This document shows, piece after piece, positions 45,201 to 54,146 of a stretch of DNA of 64,000 nt. The notes below the pieces were generated by a model, which was not told where the DNA came from, made no database searches, and saw only the letters and a list, made by a program, of their open reading frames with translations. This stretch comes from Saltatorellus ferox (lineage in GTDB: Bacteria > Planctomycetota > UBA1135 > GCA-002686595). The stretch's first letter is position 1, and every line of letters starts with the position of its first letter. The stretch is taken from the NCBI GenBank assembly GCA_007751475.1, contig CP036434.1, positions 4,655,524-4,719,523 on the forward strand, read 5' to 3'. Made by a program: the position numbers and the translations under genes.

Positions 45201-46223
45201 GTGGCCCTCCGACTCCCCCGACCGGCACCTTCCGTGAACTCGACCCGCTCCGCTCCTCCCTCCGAGAGAGCCCTGACCCCCGCCGCCGCTCGCACCGGCC
45301 TTCGTTCCCCGGGCTCGATCTCCGTACGGGGCCTCACCCAGAGCTTCGGGGACAAGGTCGCCCTGGCGCCTCTCGACCTGGATATCGAGCCAGGCGGCGT
45401 GATCGGCCTCCTGGGCCCGAACGGCAGCGGCAAGAGCACGTTCATGCGGCTCCTCGTGGGCCTCGTCCCCCTCCAGGCCGGCGAGATCTGGGTCGACGGC
45501 CTTCGCCTCGAAGGCGACGGCGTCGAGATTCGCCAGCGCACCACCTACGCGCCCGGGGAGCTCCATCTCTACGGGGAGCTCAGAGGACGCGATCAGATCG
45601 CGTTCCTGCTGCGGGGTCGAGATCGCGCCACCCGACGGCGCGCGGAAGCCACCGCCGAGGGCATGGGCCTTCCGCTCGACAAGCGCGTCCGCGGCTACAG
45701 CCACGGCATGAAGCGCCAGCTGGTCTTCGCCGCCGCCATGGCCCCGGACGTTCGGATCCGCATCCTGGACGAGATCTCGGAGGGCCTCGACCCTGCGAAA
45801 CGCAGCGAGGTCCTCGATCTCATCGAGGCCGACGCCAAGAGCGGCACGACGATCCTCCTCTCCTCCCACCACCTCGGGGAGGTGGATCGCTCCTGCGAGC
45901 GCCTCGTCTTCATCAACGCGGGCAAGCTCATCGCCGACGAGACCGCATCGTCCGTTTCCGAACGGGCCGCGCGGATCGTCCGCGTGACCTACCCCGAAGG
46001 CGTCAACCTCGACGATGTGCCGCGGGCCCTCGGCGAAAGCGTCGCCGAGTCCATGCGCGTCGAAGGGCGCCAGCTCCACGTCATGCTCGAGACGGACGAT
46101 CCGCGCGCATTCCTCGAAGCGCTCGGCGCGAACCGCTCGTTGCCCGCGCCCGTCGCCATCGAGCACGGCAAGCTATCGCTTCGGGAACTCTACCGATCGC
46201 TCTACGGCGTGGAGGGCACCTGA
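45201..46223 (+). CDS. ABC transporter ATP-binding protein
   Basis: 340 residues from a GTG at 45201; GTG 45234 is an alternative closer to the domain. The nucleotide-binding domain has LLGPNGSGKSTFMRLLVGL (Walker A), TYAPGELHLYGELRGRDQ (Q-loop region), YSHGMKRQLVFAAAM (signature) and IRILDEISEGLDPAKRSEV (Walker B plus D-loop). ILLSSHHLGEVDRSCER supplies the switch histidine. A C-terminal extension resembles the DrrA-type domain of multidrug or ABC-2 exporters. Its stop overlaps the start of the permease gene (TGATG), so the two are coupled and form one exporter. Substrate unknown. Confidence 0.92.
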   Translation: MALRLPRPAPSVNSTRSAPPSERALTPAAARTGLRSPGSISVRGLTQSFGDKVALAPLDLDIEPGGVIGLLGPNGSGKSTFMRLLVGLVPLQAGEIWVDGLRLEGDGVEIRQRTTYAPGELHLYGELRGRDQIAFLLRGRDRATRRRAEATAEGMGLPLDKRVRGYSHGMKRQLVFAAAMAPDVRIRILDEISEGLDPAKRSEVLDLIEADAKSGTTILLSSHHLGEVDRSCERLVFINAGKLIADETASSVSERAARIVRVTYPEGVNLDDVPRALGESVAESMRVEGRQLHVMLETDDPRAFLEALGANRSLPAPVAIEHGKLSLRELYRSLYGVEGT

Positions 46224-46987
46224 TGATCCGCGGATGGAAAGGATATGTGGTCTACGGGCTGGGCTTTCTTCTCGTGCTCGAGATGATGCTGGCGGCCGCG
46301 ATCTACTGGTGGCCGAGCTTCGCGGAGAACATCGGCAAGTACAAGGTGATCGCGTCGCCGATCCCGATGCTGAAGCAGCTCGTGGACCAGGTGGACCGCG
46401 GCGGCGTCGCGGGCTACGTGGTCGGCCAGCACTTCTTCAAGGGCTGCGCCACCCTCGGCACCGCGGCCGCGATCCTCTTCGCCTCGGGCGCGGTCGCGGG
46501 TGAGGCGCACCGGGGCACGATGGAGCTCTGGCTGGCGCGACCCGTCTCACGCCTCCGGCTCCTCACCGAGCGCTACGTCCTGGGCCTTCTCGCCGTGATC
46601 GTTCCAGTCTTCGCCTCCAGCTACACGATCCCGGCGCTCTTGACGCGGGTCGACCAGACGATGCAGTGGAGCGACCTCACGCGCTGCTCCATCCACATGG
46701 CCGCGTTCCTGGGCGTCGTCTACTCGATCGCCTTCCTGTGGTCGAGTCTGGGCTCCGAGCCGCTTCGGATCAGCTTCGTGATGCTCTTCGCCTCGATCCT
46801 GACGTTTGCGATCTACATGGTCGAGACGATCACGAACTACTCGCTGTACCGGATCGTCGACATCGAGGTGTTCATGGAGATCGTGATGAGAAACCGGCTG
46901 GACTGGCGCTTCGTGGGCCCGATGCTCGCTATCTCCGCAGTGCTCTATCTGCTCTCCCTACGGGCCTTCCAAAGACGCGTTCCCTGA
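46223..46987 (+). CDS. ABC-2-type transporter permease
   Basis: 254 residues, six predicted membrane segments: VVYGLGFLLVLEMMLAAAIYW, TLGTAAAILFASGAVAGEA, YVLGLLAVIVPVFASSYTI, MAAFLGVVYSIAFLWSSL, ISFVMLFASILTFAIYMVETI and MLAISAVLYLLSLRAF. EAHRGTMELWLARPVSRLRLL is the conserved cytoplasmic coupling segment of ABC-2 exporters (the ..G(T/S)...L..P.SR pattern). It partners with the overlapping ATPase gene. No accessory membrane-fusion gene is adjacent, so export across the inner membrane only is expected. Confidence 0.9.
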   Translation: MIRGWKGYVVYGLGFLLVLEMMLAAAIYWWPSFAENIGKYKVIASPIPMLKQLVDQVDRGGVAGYVVGQHFFKGCATLGTAAAILFASGAVAGEAHRGTMELWLARPVSRLRLLTERYVLGLLAVIVPVFASSYTIPALLTRVDQTMQWSDLTRCSIHMAAFLGVVYSIAFLWSSLGSEPLRISFVMLFASILTFAIYMVETITNYSLYRIVDIEVFMEIVMRNRLDWRFVGPMLAISAVLYLLSLRAFQRRVP

Positions 46988-47251
46988 TTCGAGCCGCGCG
47001 CTCGCGGACTCGCATTCGAGACCCCTGCCCGGCCACATTGAGACACGGAGACCAATTCCTTTCCATGTTTGGCCGAGGATCCAAGGGAATCCCTCCGGTC
47101 ACGGGCGGGGATCTCCCGAAGACGCAAGCAGACTCCTGGACCCGCATGATTCTATTCACGGGCTGGCACCACCAGCACGTGAATGATTCTGGCCAGGCAG
47201 TTCCATGCGAGCGAGTCGAAGTGTCCGTCCAGATCGAGGGGATTGTGGGGA

Positions 47252-49633
47252 ATGAGAAGTGAATCGAGCGCGCGTCCCGGACGCGCGCAAGTCCTCGGTG
47301 TGGCCTCGGCCACGCTGGCCGTCGGGGGAATCCTGATGGTGGGATTCATTGAGGGGCCAGCCTTGAGCGGTGACGCGGACGGGAAGGACGGGCTCACGGC
47401 CTCCTTGCCCGACAGCTTCGCGGCGTCGACGGTTACCACGCGGATCGTGGGACGTGACCAGGCCACACCCAATGAACCGGAGCCTTTCCAGGCTGCGCCA
47501 GTCCCCGCGCGCGTGGAAGATCCGCTGTCCGGGGCCTCTCTTCCGGAAGAGTCGCCGGTGCCGGAGGATTCAGGCCATGAGACCGAGTCGCGCCATGAAT
47601 CTGACTCGCAAGAGACCCCCTCCACCAAGAGCGGACCACCGAAGAGTGCGCCAGAGAAGCGCGCGCAGGCGCGGGACCGCATGAGCGCTGCCAACCAGCG
47701 TGCCCGCTGGATCGCCAGGGAGGTCTCCAGTCAGCCGATCGCCACAGCGGCCGCTGCCCAAAGGAACGACGCACGTGAAGAGTCCCAGGCCCAGCCCCGT
47801 CGGGGCGCTGGCATGGGAACCTCCCAGACACCAGGCACGGAACCCGCGCTTGCCCCATGGAGCCGGTCGAACGCGGGAAGCCCGGCCGCCGCTGCTCCTC
47901 GCCAGGTGCCCTCCACGGCGGAACCGAAGAACGTTGACCCAGGAGCACCTGCACCGAATATTTCCAGCAGCGAGGTCCTCGATCTCGGACTTCGCCAGCT
48001 ACTGTTCGTCTGGGACAGCTCCGTCGTCCTCGACGAAGCTCGCAGCGCCGAGCTCCTGGCCTTCGCCGCCCAGCGGGGCTTCGACACCCTCGCCGTCGAG
48101 GCGACGGCCGTCGGCTACCACGACGCAGCGCAGACGGGCGCCTTCGAGCGATTCACCGAGGACGCACGCGGCCTCGGCATCGAGACCTTTGCGCTGATCG
48201 GCTACCCGTGGTTCACCGTATCGGCGGGGGCAAGCCTGCCGGGCCAGCCGACCTCCAGCCTTGAGGGCCTCGCCGTTCTCGAGACCATCGTACGGACAGG
48301 ATTCTTCGACGGGATCGTCGACGACAGTCATCCCTACGGCGTCGAGTACGAGTCCGGTGGAGAAACGCGCAACTGGCTCTTCGACGAGCCAGCGGCCGCG
48401 GGCCTTGACCTGCAGGCCTGGCTGCGCTCCGCCAAGGCGGTTGCGGGTAGCCTGCCCCTCGTGAAGACGACGCCGTTCTGGTTCGACTCGCACCCGGCAC
48501 TGCAGGATATCGTCGACCTCGACGGACAGGGGTTCTTGACCCTCGCTCACCTCGTCGCGAGGGAAGTGGACGCGACTGCGGTCCTTGCCTATCGCGATGA
48601 TTTCAACGGTCCGAACGGGATCCTCGAGCTCGTCTCGGGCGAGATGACCATGGGCCCGGCGATCCTCACCCTCGAGACCGGCGATCTCGGCGCCGATCTT
48701 GACTACCTGACTTTTCACGAGGAGGGCCTCCGACCCCTCGAAGCCATGATCGAGCGGCTCAGCGCTGAACTGGGCACCTTCTGGTCGTTCCGCGGCGCAG
48801 GTGTCCACCACTACGGCCCACTCGACGTCATGGCAGACGAGCTCCTGAGCGAGGAGTCCTTCGGCTTCGTGGGCTTCGACTCGGTGGCCGCACAGAACGG
48901 CGCCCTTATCGATGCGTACGACTCCAGCCTGGGCCGATACTACGACCAGATGAGCTACCAGAGCGCCATCGGGACCGTCGCAGTCCTGGGTCAAGGTGCG
49001 GTCGTCTCCAACGGCGACATCAAACTGTCCGGCGGCGCACGCGTGTACGGGGACGCCCGAGCAGGCACGGCGGGGTCGGTGACCGAGGGCTACGGTACCG
49101 TGGTGACCGGTGAGGCGACTCGCATCGCGAGCCCGCTCGTGCCTCCGGCCGTCGAGAGGATCGATCTCGTGAATGACGACGAAGTCTCGCTGAGGTGGAA
49201 CCGCGAAGAACGCCTTGCCGGCGGCGCCATGCACTTCAAGCGGATTCGCCTCGACGGCTATGCCGGGCTGACGATCGAAGGCCCGGCCGACATCGTCGTC
49301 GACGACCTGCAGCTGGGTACCTATGCCTGGATCTACTTCGACGTGGCCGAGGGGCCAGTGACACTCACGGTCAACAAGAAGCTCGAGCTTGCCAACTACG
49401 CCTGGATCGCTCCAACGAGCCTTCAGGCTCGGGACCTCACCATCCGCTATGCCGCCAGCCGAAGAATCCAGATGAACTACGGATCGCGGCTTCTGGGCGA
49501 CATCCTCGCACCCAAGGCCGACATCTGGCTCGGTAGCGCGGCGGAGATCTACGGGCGCGCCCAGGCGAAGAGCCTGGACCTGCAGTACGCGGCCGAGCTT
49601 CACCTGGACCTGGACCTCCTCCGCGTTCCCTGA
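47252..49633 (+). CDS. Exported protein with barrel-like domain and bactofilin/DUF7305-like C-terminus
   Basis: Not firmly assigned. 793 residues from the ATG at 47252, preceded by GGGGA. One hydrophobic segment (VLGVASATLAVGGILMVGFI, about 13-33) anchors or exports it. Residues 40-245 are a Pro/Ser/Glu/Ala-rich linker. Residues 250-560 have alternating strands and helices like a TIM-barrel glycosidase (LFVWDSSVVLDEARSAELLAFAAQRGFDTLAVE, GFFDGIVDDSHPYGVEY, GELGTFWSF-like strand, AGVHHYGPLDVM). Acidic residues sit at strand ends. Residues 590-793 form a beta-helix-like region (VAVLGQGAVVSNGDIKLSGGARVYGDARAG). It converges on the GT2 operon with 13 bases between stops, suggesting a role in polysaccharide trimming or attachment. 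Confidence 0.68.
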   Translation: MRSESSARPGRAQVLGVASATLAVGGILMVGFIEGPALSGDADGKDGLTASLPDSFAASTVTTRIVGRDQATPNEPEPFQAAPVPARVEDPLSGASLPEESPVPEDSGHETESRHESDSQETPSTKSGPPKSAPEKRAQARDRMSAANQRARWIAREVSSQPIATAAAAQRNDAREESQAQPRRGAGMGTSQTPGTEPALAPWSRSNAGSPAAAAPRQVPSTAEPKNVDPGAPAPNISSSEVLDLGLRQLLFVWDSSVVLDEARSAELLAFAAQRGFDTLAVEATAVGYHDAAQTGAFERFTEDARGLGIETFALIGYPWFTVSAGASLPGQPTSSLEGLAVLETIVRTGFFDGIVDDSHPYGVEYESGGETRNWLFDEPAAAGLDLQAWLRSAKAVAGSLPLVKTTPFWFDSHPALQDIVDLDGQGFLTLAHLVAREVDATAVLAYRDDFNGPNGILELVSGEMTMGPAILTLETGDLGADLDYLTFHEEGLRPLEAMIERLSAELGTFWSFRGAGVHHYGPLDVMADELLSEESFGFVGFDSVAAQNGALIDAYDSSLGRYYDQMSYQSAIGTVAVLGQGAVVSNGDIKLSGGARVYGDARAGTAGSVTEGYGTVVTGEATRIASPLVPPAVERIDLVNDDEVSLRWNREERLAGGAMHFKRIRLDGYAGLTIEGPADIVVDDLQLGTYAWIYFDVAEGPVTLTVNKKLELANYAWIAPTSLQARDLTIRYAASRRIQMNYGSRLLGDILAPKADIWLGSAAEIYGRAQAKSLDLQYAAELHLDLDLLRVP

Positions 49634-49646
49634 TGACGAGCGACGC

Positions 49647-50990
49647 TCAGTAGCGCGGCGCGTTGTTCCAGGCCGAGTTCGGCAGGAACGAGTCCTCGTA
49701 CTTCGTTCGAAAGATCTCGCGCAGTAGCGCGCGGATCTTCACCCAGCGCATGAGGGCGCGGTAGAAAGGCATGACGAACGCCGCCCCGAGGAGCCCGATC
49801 ACGTCCTTCGTCCGCGTCGAAACGATGGCGATCGCCACCAGCGGAAGCGGCGCCAACAGGAGGTAGAGCGCGGTCGAGGTCAGTACCACGAACGACCAGA
49901 GCGAGAAGCCCTGTGCGAGGAGCCAGACCACGTAGAACGGGTACATGAGTGGCAAGATCGTCGAAAACACGAGCTCACCCCACATGCCATAGGCATAGCC
50001 TGCGGTGCTCTTCGAAGGCCGCAGCAGGCGTCCGTGCTTGGCGAAGTACGCACGGTAGCCGCCGCGGTCCCAGCGGTTGCGCTGCTTGATAATCACCTTC
50101 CAGGAGTCGGGAACGTCCGTGAGCGCGACCGCTTCCGGCGCGAACGTGACGCGCCAGCCCGCCTTGACGAGCCGCAGGCAGATGTCGCCGTCCTCCGCGA
50201 GCTCCGGATCCCAGCCGCCGATATCCAGAAGCGCAGACCGCCGAAACGCGCCGATCGCTCCGCTCGCCTGGAGGGTACTCCCGGTCATGCGGCTCCAGCG
50301 CTTGTGCAGATCGATGCTGACCGCGTATTCGATCGTCTGAATCCGAGTGAGCAGGTTCTTCTCCCGGTTCCGCACGAGCACATTGCCGGCGACGATTCCG
50401 ATCTGAGGATCGTCGAAAGGCCGAACGAGCGCCTCGATCAAGCCCTTATCGAACGTCGTGTCCGCGTCGAGCGAGACCAGAATGTCACCGTTCGCGAACC
50501 GCATTCCGAGGTTCGAGGCGGTCGGTCGTCCGCTCCGCCCGATCTCCTCGTTGTTGCGGATCACGCGTATGACTCCCTTCCTGGCGTAGCGCTTCGCGAT
50601 CGCGTAGGTCTCGTCCTCGCTGTGGTCGTCGACGACGATGATCTCCAGGTTGGGATAGCCCTGGTCGACGAGTGATCGGATGCACGCTTCGATGGACTCG
50701 GCCTCGTTGCGACCAGCGACGACCACCGAGACGGAAGGCCACTTGCGCTGGAACTGGGCGCGGTTGGAACGCGGCGCCATCTCTCCGGCGCCGGTCTCCC
50801 CCGGCTTCCTGGAGAGCTTCTTCCAGGAGGTCGCCACGAGCGGGACATAGTACTGCGGCACCTCCAGGAACAGAACAGGGGCAAAGAACAGCATCCAGTC
50901 TGCCCATCCGCTCTGGGAGAGGCGCCCTGACCAGTTGTCGACCCACTGATCCGCTCCCACCGCGAGCGCGCTCAGGATCTCGCCGATCAT
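49647..50990 (-). CDS. Processive family 2 glycosyltransferase
   Basis: Predicted membrane polysaccharide synthase. 447 residues from the ATG at 50990, whose start overlaps the stop of the HlyD-like gene by four bases. A membrane segment (WMLFFAPVLFLEVPQYYVPLV) precedes the GT-A domain. Landmarks are VVVAGRNEAESIEACI, VVDDHSEDET (D121/D122), LDADTTFD (D175/D177), LAEDGDICLRL (acceptor base E266/D267) and KQRNRWDRGG (Q303-W307). This full D,D,D,QxxRW set marks a processive cellulose/hyaluronan/PNAG-type enzyme. Three or four membrane helices follow (LPLMYPFYVVWLLAQGF, LYLLLAPLPLVAIAIV). The sugar is unknown. Last gene of a three-gene operon. Confidence 0.9.
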   Translation of the reverse strand: MIGEILSALAVGADQWVDNWSGRLSQSGWADWMLFFAPVLFLEVPQYYVPLVATSWKKLSRKPGETGAGEMAPRSNRAQFQRKWPSVSVVVAGRNEAESIEACIRSLVDQGYPNLEIIVVDDHSEDETYAIAKRYARKGVIRVIRNNEEIGRSGRPTASNLGMRFANGDILVSLDADTTFDKGLIEALVRPFDDPQIGIVAGNVLVRNREKNLLTRIQTIEYAVSIDLHKRWSRMTGSTLQASGAIGAFRRSALLDIGGWDPELAEDGDICLRLVKAGWRVTFAPEAVALTDVPDSWKVIIKQRNRWDRGGYRAYFAKHGRLLRPSKSTAGYAYGMWGELVFSTILPLMYPFYVVWLLAQGFSLWSFVVLTSTALYLLLAPLPLVAIAIVSTRTKDVIGLLGAAFVMPFYRALMRWVKIRALLREIFRTKYEDSFLPNSAWNNAPRY

Positions 50991-52489
50991 CTCTGGAACC
51001 AGCCGAGCACGCGCTGCTTCAGGGCAGTCCAGCGATCCGTCTGGAAGGCCGCCTTGATGCGCGCGTTGGCGCTGAAAGGCGAACGCTCCTCGTCGAGCGT
51101 CAAGGTCACGGCCACGCGGGCCTGGCCGGAAGAGCGCCCCAGCTGCTCCGGCGCGTCGATCCAGACGTGCCCGATCGAGTGAATGGTGGCCGGGGCGACC
51201 CGGCCGTCCGCGGGGCAGTGAATGCTGCAAGGGTCGCCAACCGCCAGCGCCGAGGTCGCGCTCGGCGAGGCGAAGATCGTGATCTCGCACGAAGCGCTGT
51301 CGTGGAACCGAGCCAGAGCCGTCCCTGGCCCGACGATGGAGCCCTCGAGCACGAGGATCTCATCCACGACCCCCGCCGTGGCTGCCAGCAGCGTTCGATC
51401 GCCGAAGACCTGAACGTGCGAGCGGTAAGCCGCTTCCGCGAGACGAACGTCGGCTTCGAGTCTGGCTCGACGAGCGCTGCGAATCGCCTCCGGTCGCACT
51501 GGCTCGGCCGTCCCGAGGGCCTCGTGGTGGGCGGCTTCCGAGGCCCAAGCCGCGGCGCGTCCGCGGGCTGCCGCTACCCCCGCTTCCGCCTCGGCAATGC
51601 GAGCCGCCGACACGGTGATCTGCTGCGCCTCGCGCTCAAGCGCAGCTCTCGCCAGCTCCATGGCGTTCGTGCGCTCCACGTCAGCGAGATCCTGCCCAGC
51701 GCGCGCCGTGGCGAGTCGCGCGGCCTCAATCTCGGCCGCGGCCGTCGCGTCCTCGGCGACGCGCCGGGGCCGAAGGCCCTCCGCCGCTAGCTCTGAAGCG
51801 CGCGCTTCTTCCGTCTTCGCCTGGCGAGCTTCCAGCTCGGCGCGATGAAGGTCGAGGAGCTGCTGAGTCTCGGTAGCATCATCTGCAGCCTCGAGCGCGG
51901 TCAGCGCTTGCCGCGATTCTGCCGCCGCGGCCTCCGCCAGCCGATACTCTTCGCGTCGCACGACGACGACCTGCGCGAGCCGCCGCGATTCCGCGAGCTC
52001 CAGCGCCTCGCTGCGCCTTGCGGACGCCACCCTGTCGACACGTTGCTCGTGGCCGCTCGCCTCCAGCTCGCCGCCCGCATCGAACCAGGCCAGCTGAGCA
52101 AGACTCGCGTCCCACGCAGCGCGAAGCTCGGCGCGCCGGCCGTCCGGCACCGTAGGGGTGAGCTCGACGAGTGCATCCCCCACCTCGACCGAACCGCCGG
52201 CACGGACGGCCCACGCTCCGACGCGTACCTGTGCGGGCGCTGTCAAAGTGACGACGCTCGATCGAACGAGACCGTCCGCCACGATTCGGGTTCCGGCCGC
52301 CGTCGAGATGGCGCCGACCGTCACAAGGGCCACGAAGACCAGGAACCCTGCGCGGCGGAAACGGCGCAGCCATATCTCGCGCTCGCGGCGCTTGACCGCC
52401 TTGGTGTCGAGCTTGTGAATCCGCGTTTGCTGGAACGGGCTCGCGTGCACCGAAGGACGAACATGCCGCAGTCGCTGGAGGCTCCTCAC
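50987..52489 (-). CDS. HlyD-like membrane fusion protein
   Basis: 500 residues. A short cytoplasmic start (RREREIWLRRFRR) precedes one membrane helix (AGFLVFVALVTVGAISTAAG, about 47-66). A lipoyl/barrel half follows (VTLTAPAQVRVGAWAVRAGGSVEVGDALVEL), then a long Ala/Glu/Arg-rich coiled coil (about 115-340). The second lipoyl half contains LLAATAGVVDEILVLEGSIVGPGTALARF, and the final barrel contains SALAVGDPCSIHCPADGRV. The layout is that of periplasmic adaptors. PilZ-less adaptors like this accompany polysaccharide synthases as well as transporters. It overlaps both neighbouring genes by four bases, so the three are translationally coupled. Confidence 0.86.
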   Translation of the reverse strand: MRSLQRLRHVRPSVHASPFQQTRIHKLDTKAVKRREREIWLRRFRRAGFLVFVALVTVGAISTAAGTRIVADGLVRSSVVTLTAPAQVRVGAWAVRAGGSVEVGDALVELTPTVPDGRRAELRAAWDASLAQLAWFDAGGELEASGHEQRVDRVASARRSEALELAESRRLAQVVVVRREEYRLAEAAAAESRQALTALEAADDATETQQLLDLHRAELEARQAKTEEARASELAAEGLRPRRVAEDATAAAEIEAARLATARAGQDLADVERTNAMELARAALEREAQQITVSAARIAEAEAGVAAARGRAAAWASEAAHHEALGTAEPVRPEAIRSARRARLEADVRLAEAAYRSHVQVFGDRTLLAATAGVVDEILVLEGSIVGPGTALARFHDSASCEITIFASPSATSALAVGDPCSIHCPADGRVAPATIHSIGHVWIDAPEQLGRSSGQARVAVTLTLDEERSPFSANARIKAAFQTDRWTALKQRVLGWFQR

Positions 52490-53901
52490 GGTTCCACCTT
52501 CAGCATGTTCGAGTCAGGGAACAGGAAGCGCCTCACCTCTTCGATCGGCTGACGGCGCTCGGCCCAGGTGGCCACCGTCCAGGTTGGCACCAGGTCGTTT
52601 CCGCTGCGATCCACGAACGACATCTCGTTGAGCTCGGCGAAGAGACGCCGACGGACGATGGCGGCGCCCGCCTCGTCGGCTTCTGGCATGAGAATGCCGA
52701 GACGGGACGCATCGAGTCGCGTCACCAGATCCAGGGACCGCAGGGATCCCGCGAGCATCACGCAGAGCTCGCGAAGAGTGGATGCCGTCCAGTCGCGAAA
52801 GATCGGCACGGTGCGGCCATGCCGCTCGAAGGACACGGTCGCCGTCGAGAAGGCCGTCGCGTGGCGACTGAGACGGACGAGTTCGCGTTTGATCTCGAAC
52901 TCCAGGAAGTCGCGCGTGGCGATCTTGAGCTCGGCGTCGTAGAGAATCGAGTCGACCTCGAGGCCGGTCAGACGTCCGAGTTCGACGGCGCGGTTGGCGA
53001 GCGGCGTAGGCGAGTACGTGTAGATGGCGCGCTGCGGCGCCTCGTGCCCGGCGCTCTCCTTGGAGCAGGCAAGGCATTGGGCGCCGATCTGCGGCTCCTC
53101 GAAGAGTGACTCACAGTGACGGCAGACGTAGGTCTCGTGGGGCCGGTCGAAGTCCTGGCCAAGCTGAAAAAGCTCGCGCCTGCACTTGGGACAGGCGAGT
53201 TCGATCCCGCTACCGAACTCCGACTCGATGCCGGTGTAGCCGCACCGAAAGTGATGAAGAACGCGTTCGACCTTGAGGTCGATGGAGTCGCACCGCGGGC
53301 ACTGCTCGCGGAAGTTGAGGTGGCAGCGCTCGCACTCGCTGCAAACGTGGATCCGGTTGACGAGCGTACGCTGAAAGAGGCCGAGGTCGCTGAGTTCTTC
53401 CAGCGCGCGGATCGTATCGCCTGGCTCCATCGCCAGCTTCTCGTCGGCGAACGGGTAGCGATGCCCGAGGGGTGAGGTCGGGTCCAGCTCGGGCGCGAGG
53501 CGGGAGGGATTGTGGGAGAGGAGCGCCGCGAGAAGCCCGAGGCTCCGCCCCGCCTCCGTGCCCCCGTCGATCCCGCAAGGCGGACAGGCCTGGCCGGCGG
53601 CGAGCGCGACTGGAGCGGCGAGGATGCGCCGTTCCAGCTCCAGAGAGAGCGCCTCCAGCGAGGCGGTCACGGATTGCTGGTTCCTGAGCTCCGACTCGCC
53701 GGCGAGCGCGACCATCTCCAGGACCTGGCGGGCGTCATTCGCCGCGGGACCAGAAGGCGCTCCCGGGCTCTCCAAGAGTTCCTGGAGCGCCATCAACAGG
53801 TCACGAAGAGCTTCCGGAAGCTCTTCGAACGTATCGCTGCTCGCTTCGATCGCCTCGATCGAGCGCTGGAGCAGAGCCTGGGTAGCTCTTGGGGATGCCA
53901 T
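52486..53901 (-). CDS. TackOD1-like zinc protein with degenerate GGDEF domain
   Basis: 471 residues. The N-terminal 180 residues are helical. Residues 185-280 carry five CxxC pairs (C187/190, C201/204, C237/240, C260/263, C276/279) within HVCSECERCHLNF, CPRCDSIDLKVERVLHHFRCG and CPKCRRELFQLGQDFDRPHETYVCRHC. This matches my recollection of the TackOD1 metal-binding output domain. Residues 310-435 resemble a GGDEF fold (LVTRLDASRLGILMPEADEAGAAIVRRRL), but the GGDEF signature is replaced by DASRL, so it should not make c-di-GMP. A sensory or allosteric role controlling the downstream adaptor and synthase is inferred. First gene of the coupled operon. Confidence 0.72.
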   Translation of the reverse strand: MASPRATQALLQRSIEAIEASSDTFEELPEALRDLLMALQELLESPGAPSGPAANDARQVLEMVALAGESELRNQQSVTASLEALSLELERRILAAPVALAAGQACPPCGIDGGTEAGRSLGLLAALLSHNPSRLAPELDPTSPLGHRYPFADEKLAMEPGDTIRALEELSDLGLFQRTLVNRIHVCSECERCHLNFREQCPRCDSIDLKVERVLHHFRCGYTGIESEFGSGIELACPKCRRELFQLGQDFDRPHETYVCRHCESLFEEPQIGAQCLACSKESAGHEAPQRAIYTYSPTPLANRAVELGRLTGLEVDSILYDAELKIATRDFLEFEIKRELVRLSRHATAFSTATVSFERHGRTVPIFRDWTASTLRELCVMLAGSLRSLDLVTRLDASRLGILMPEADEAGAAIVRRRLFAELNEMSFVDRSGNDLVPTWTVATWAERRQPIEEVRRFLFPDSNMLKVEP

Positions 53902-54146
53902 GGGATGAGGGAGTGCGCCCCGGGGATAGCCGGCTGGCTGGGGAACATCCTGGGGATCGGCCCATCGCTTCCCCTCTCTGAAGGAAAGCAGCTGTCCCGC
54001 TTCGGATGAGCCCCCAGCGCCTCATTCCGATACCGGACGAGGGCTTCCCCTTTCCGATGGTCTCGCGGACGGCACTCGGCGGAAGGCCCATCAGCTGCGC
54101 CATCGGCGCGCGACGCTGAGGGCCCGACGGAGCGAATACCAAGGGC

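Noticed and set aside
46988..47251. Possible plus-strand reading frame after the ABC permease
   Set aside because: It is an open continuation without a plausible start or conserved features; the gap is more likely the leader of the secreted barrel-like protein gene.
53902..54146. Possible small gene between the TackOD1-like gene and the decarboxylase gene (minus-strand frame from 54142)
   Set aside because: The frame runs through into the 3'-to-5' shadow of the downstream gene, starts with TTG, lacks a ribosome-binding site and resembles no known family.
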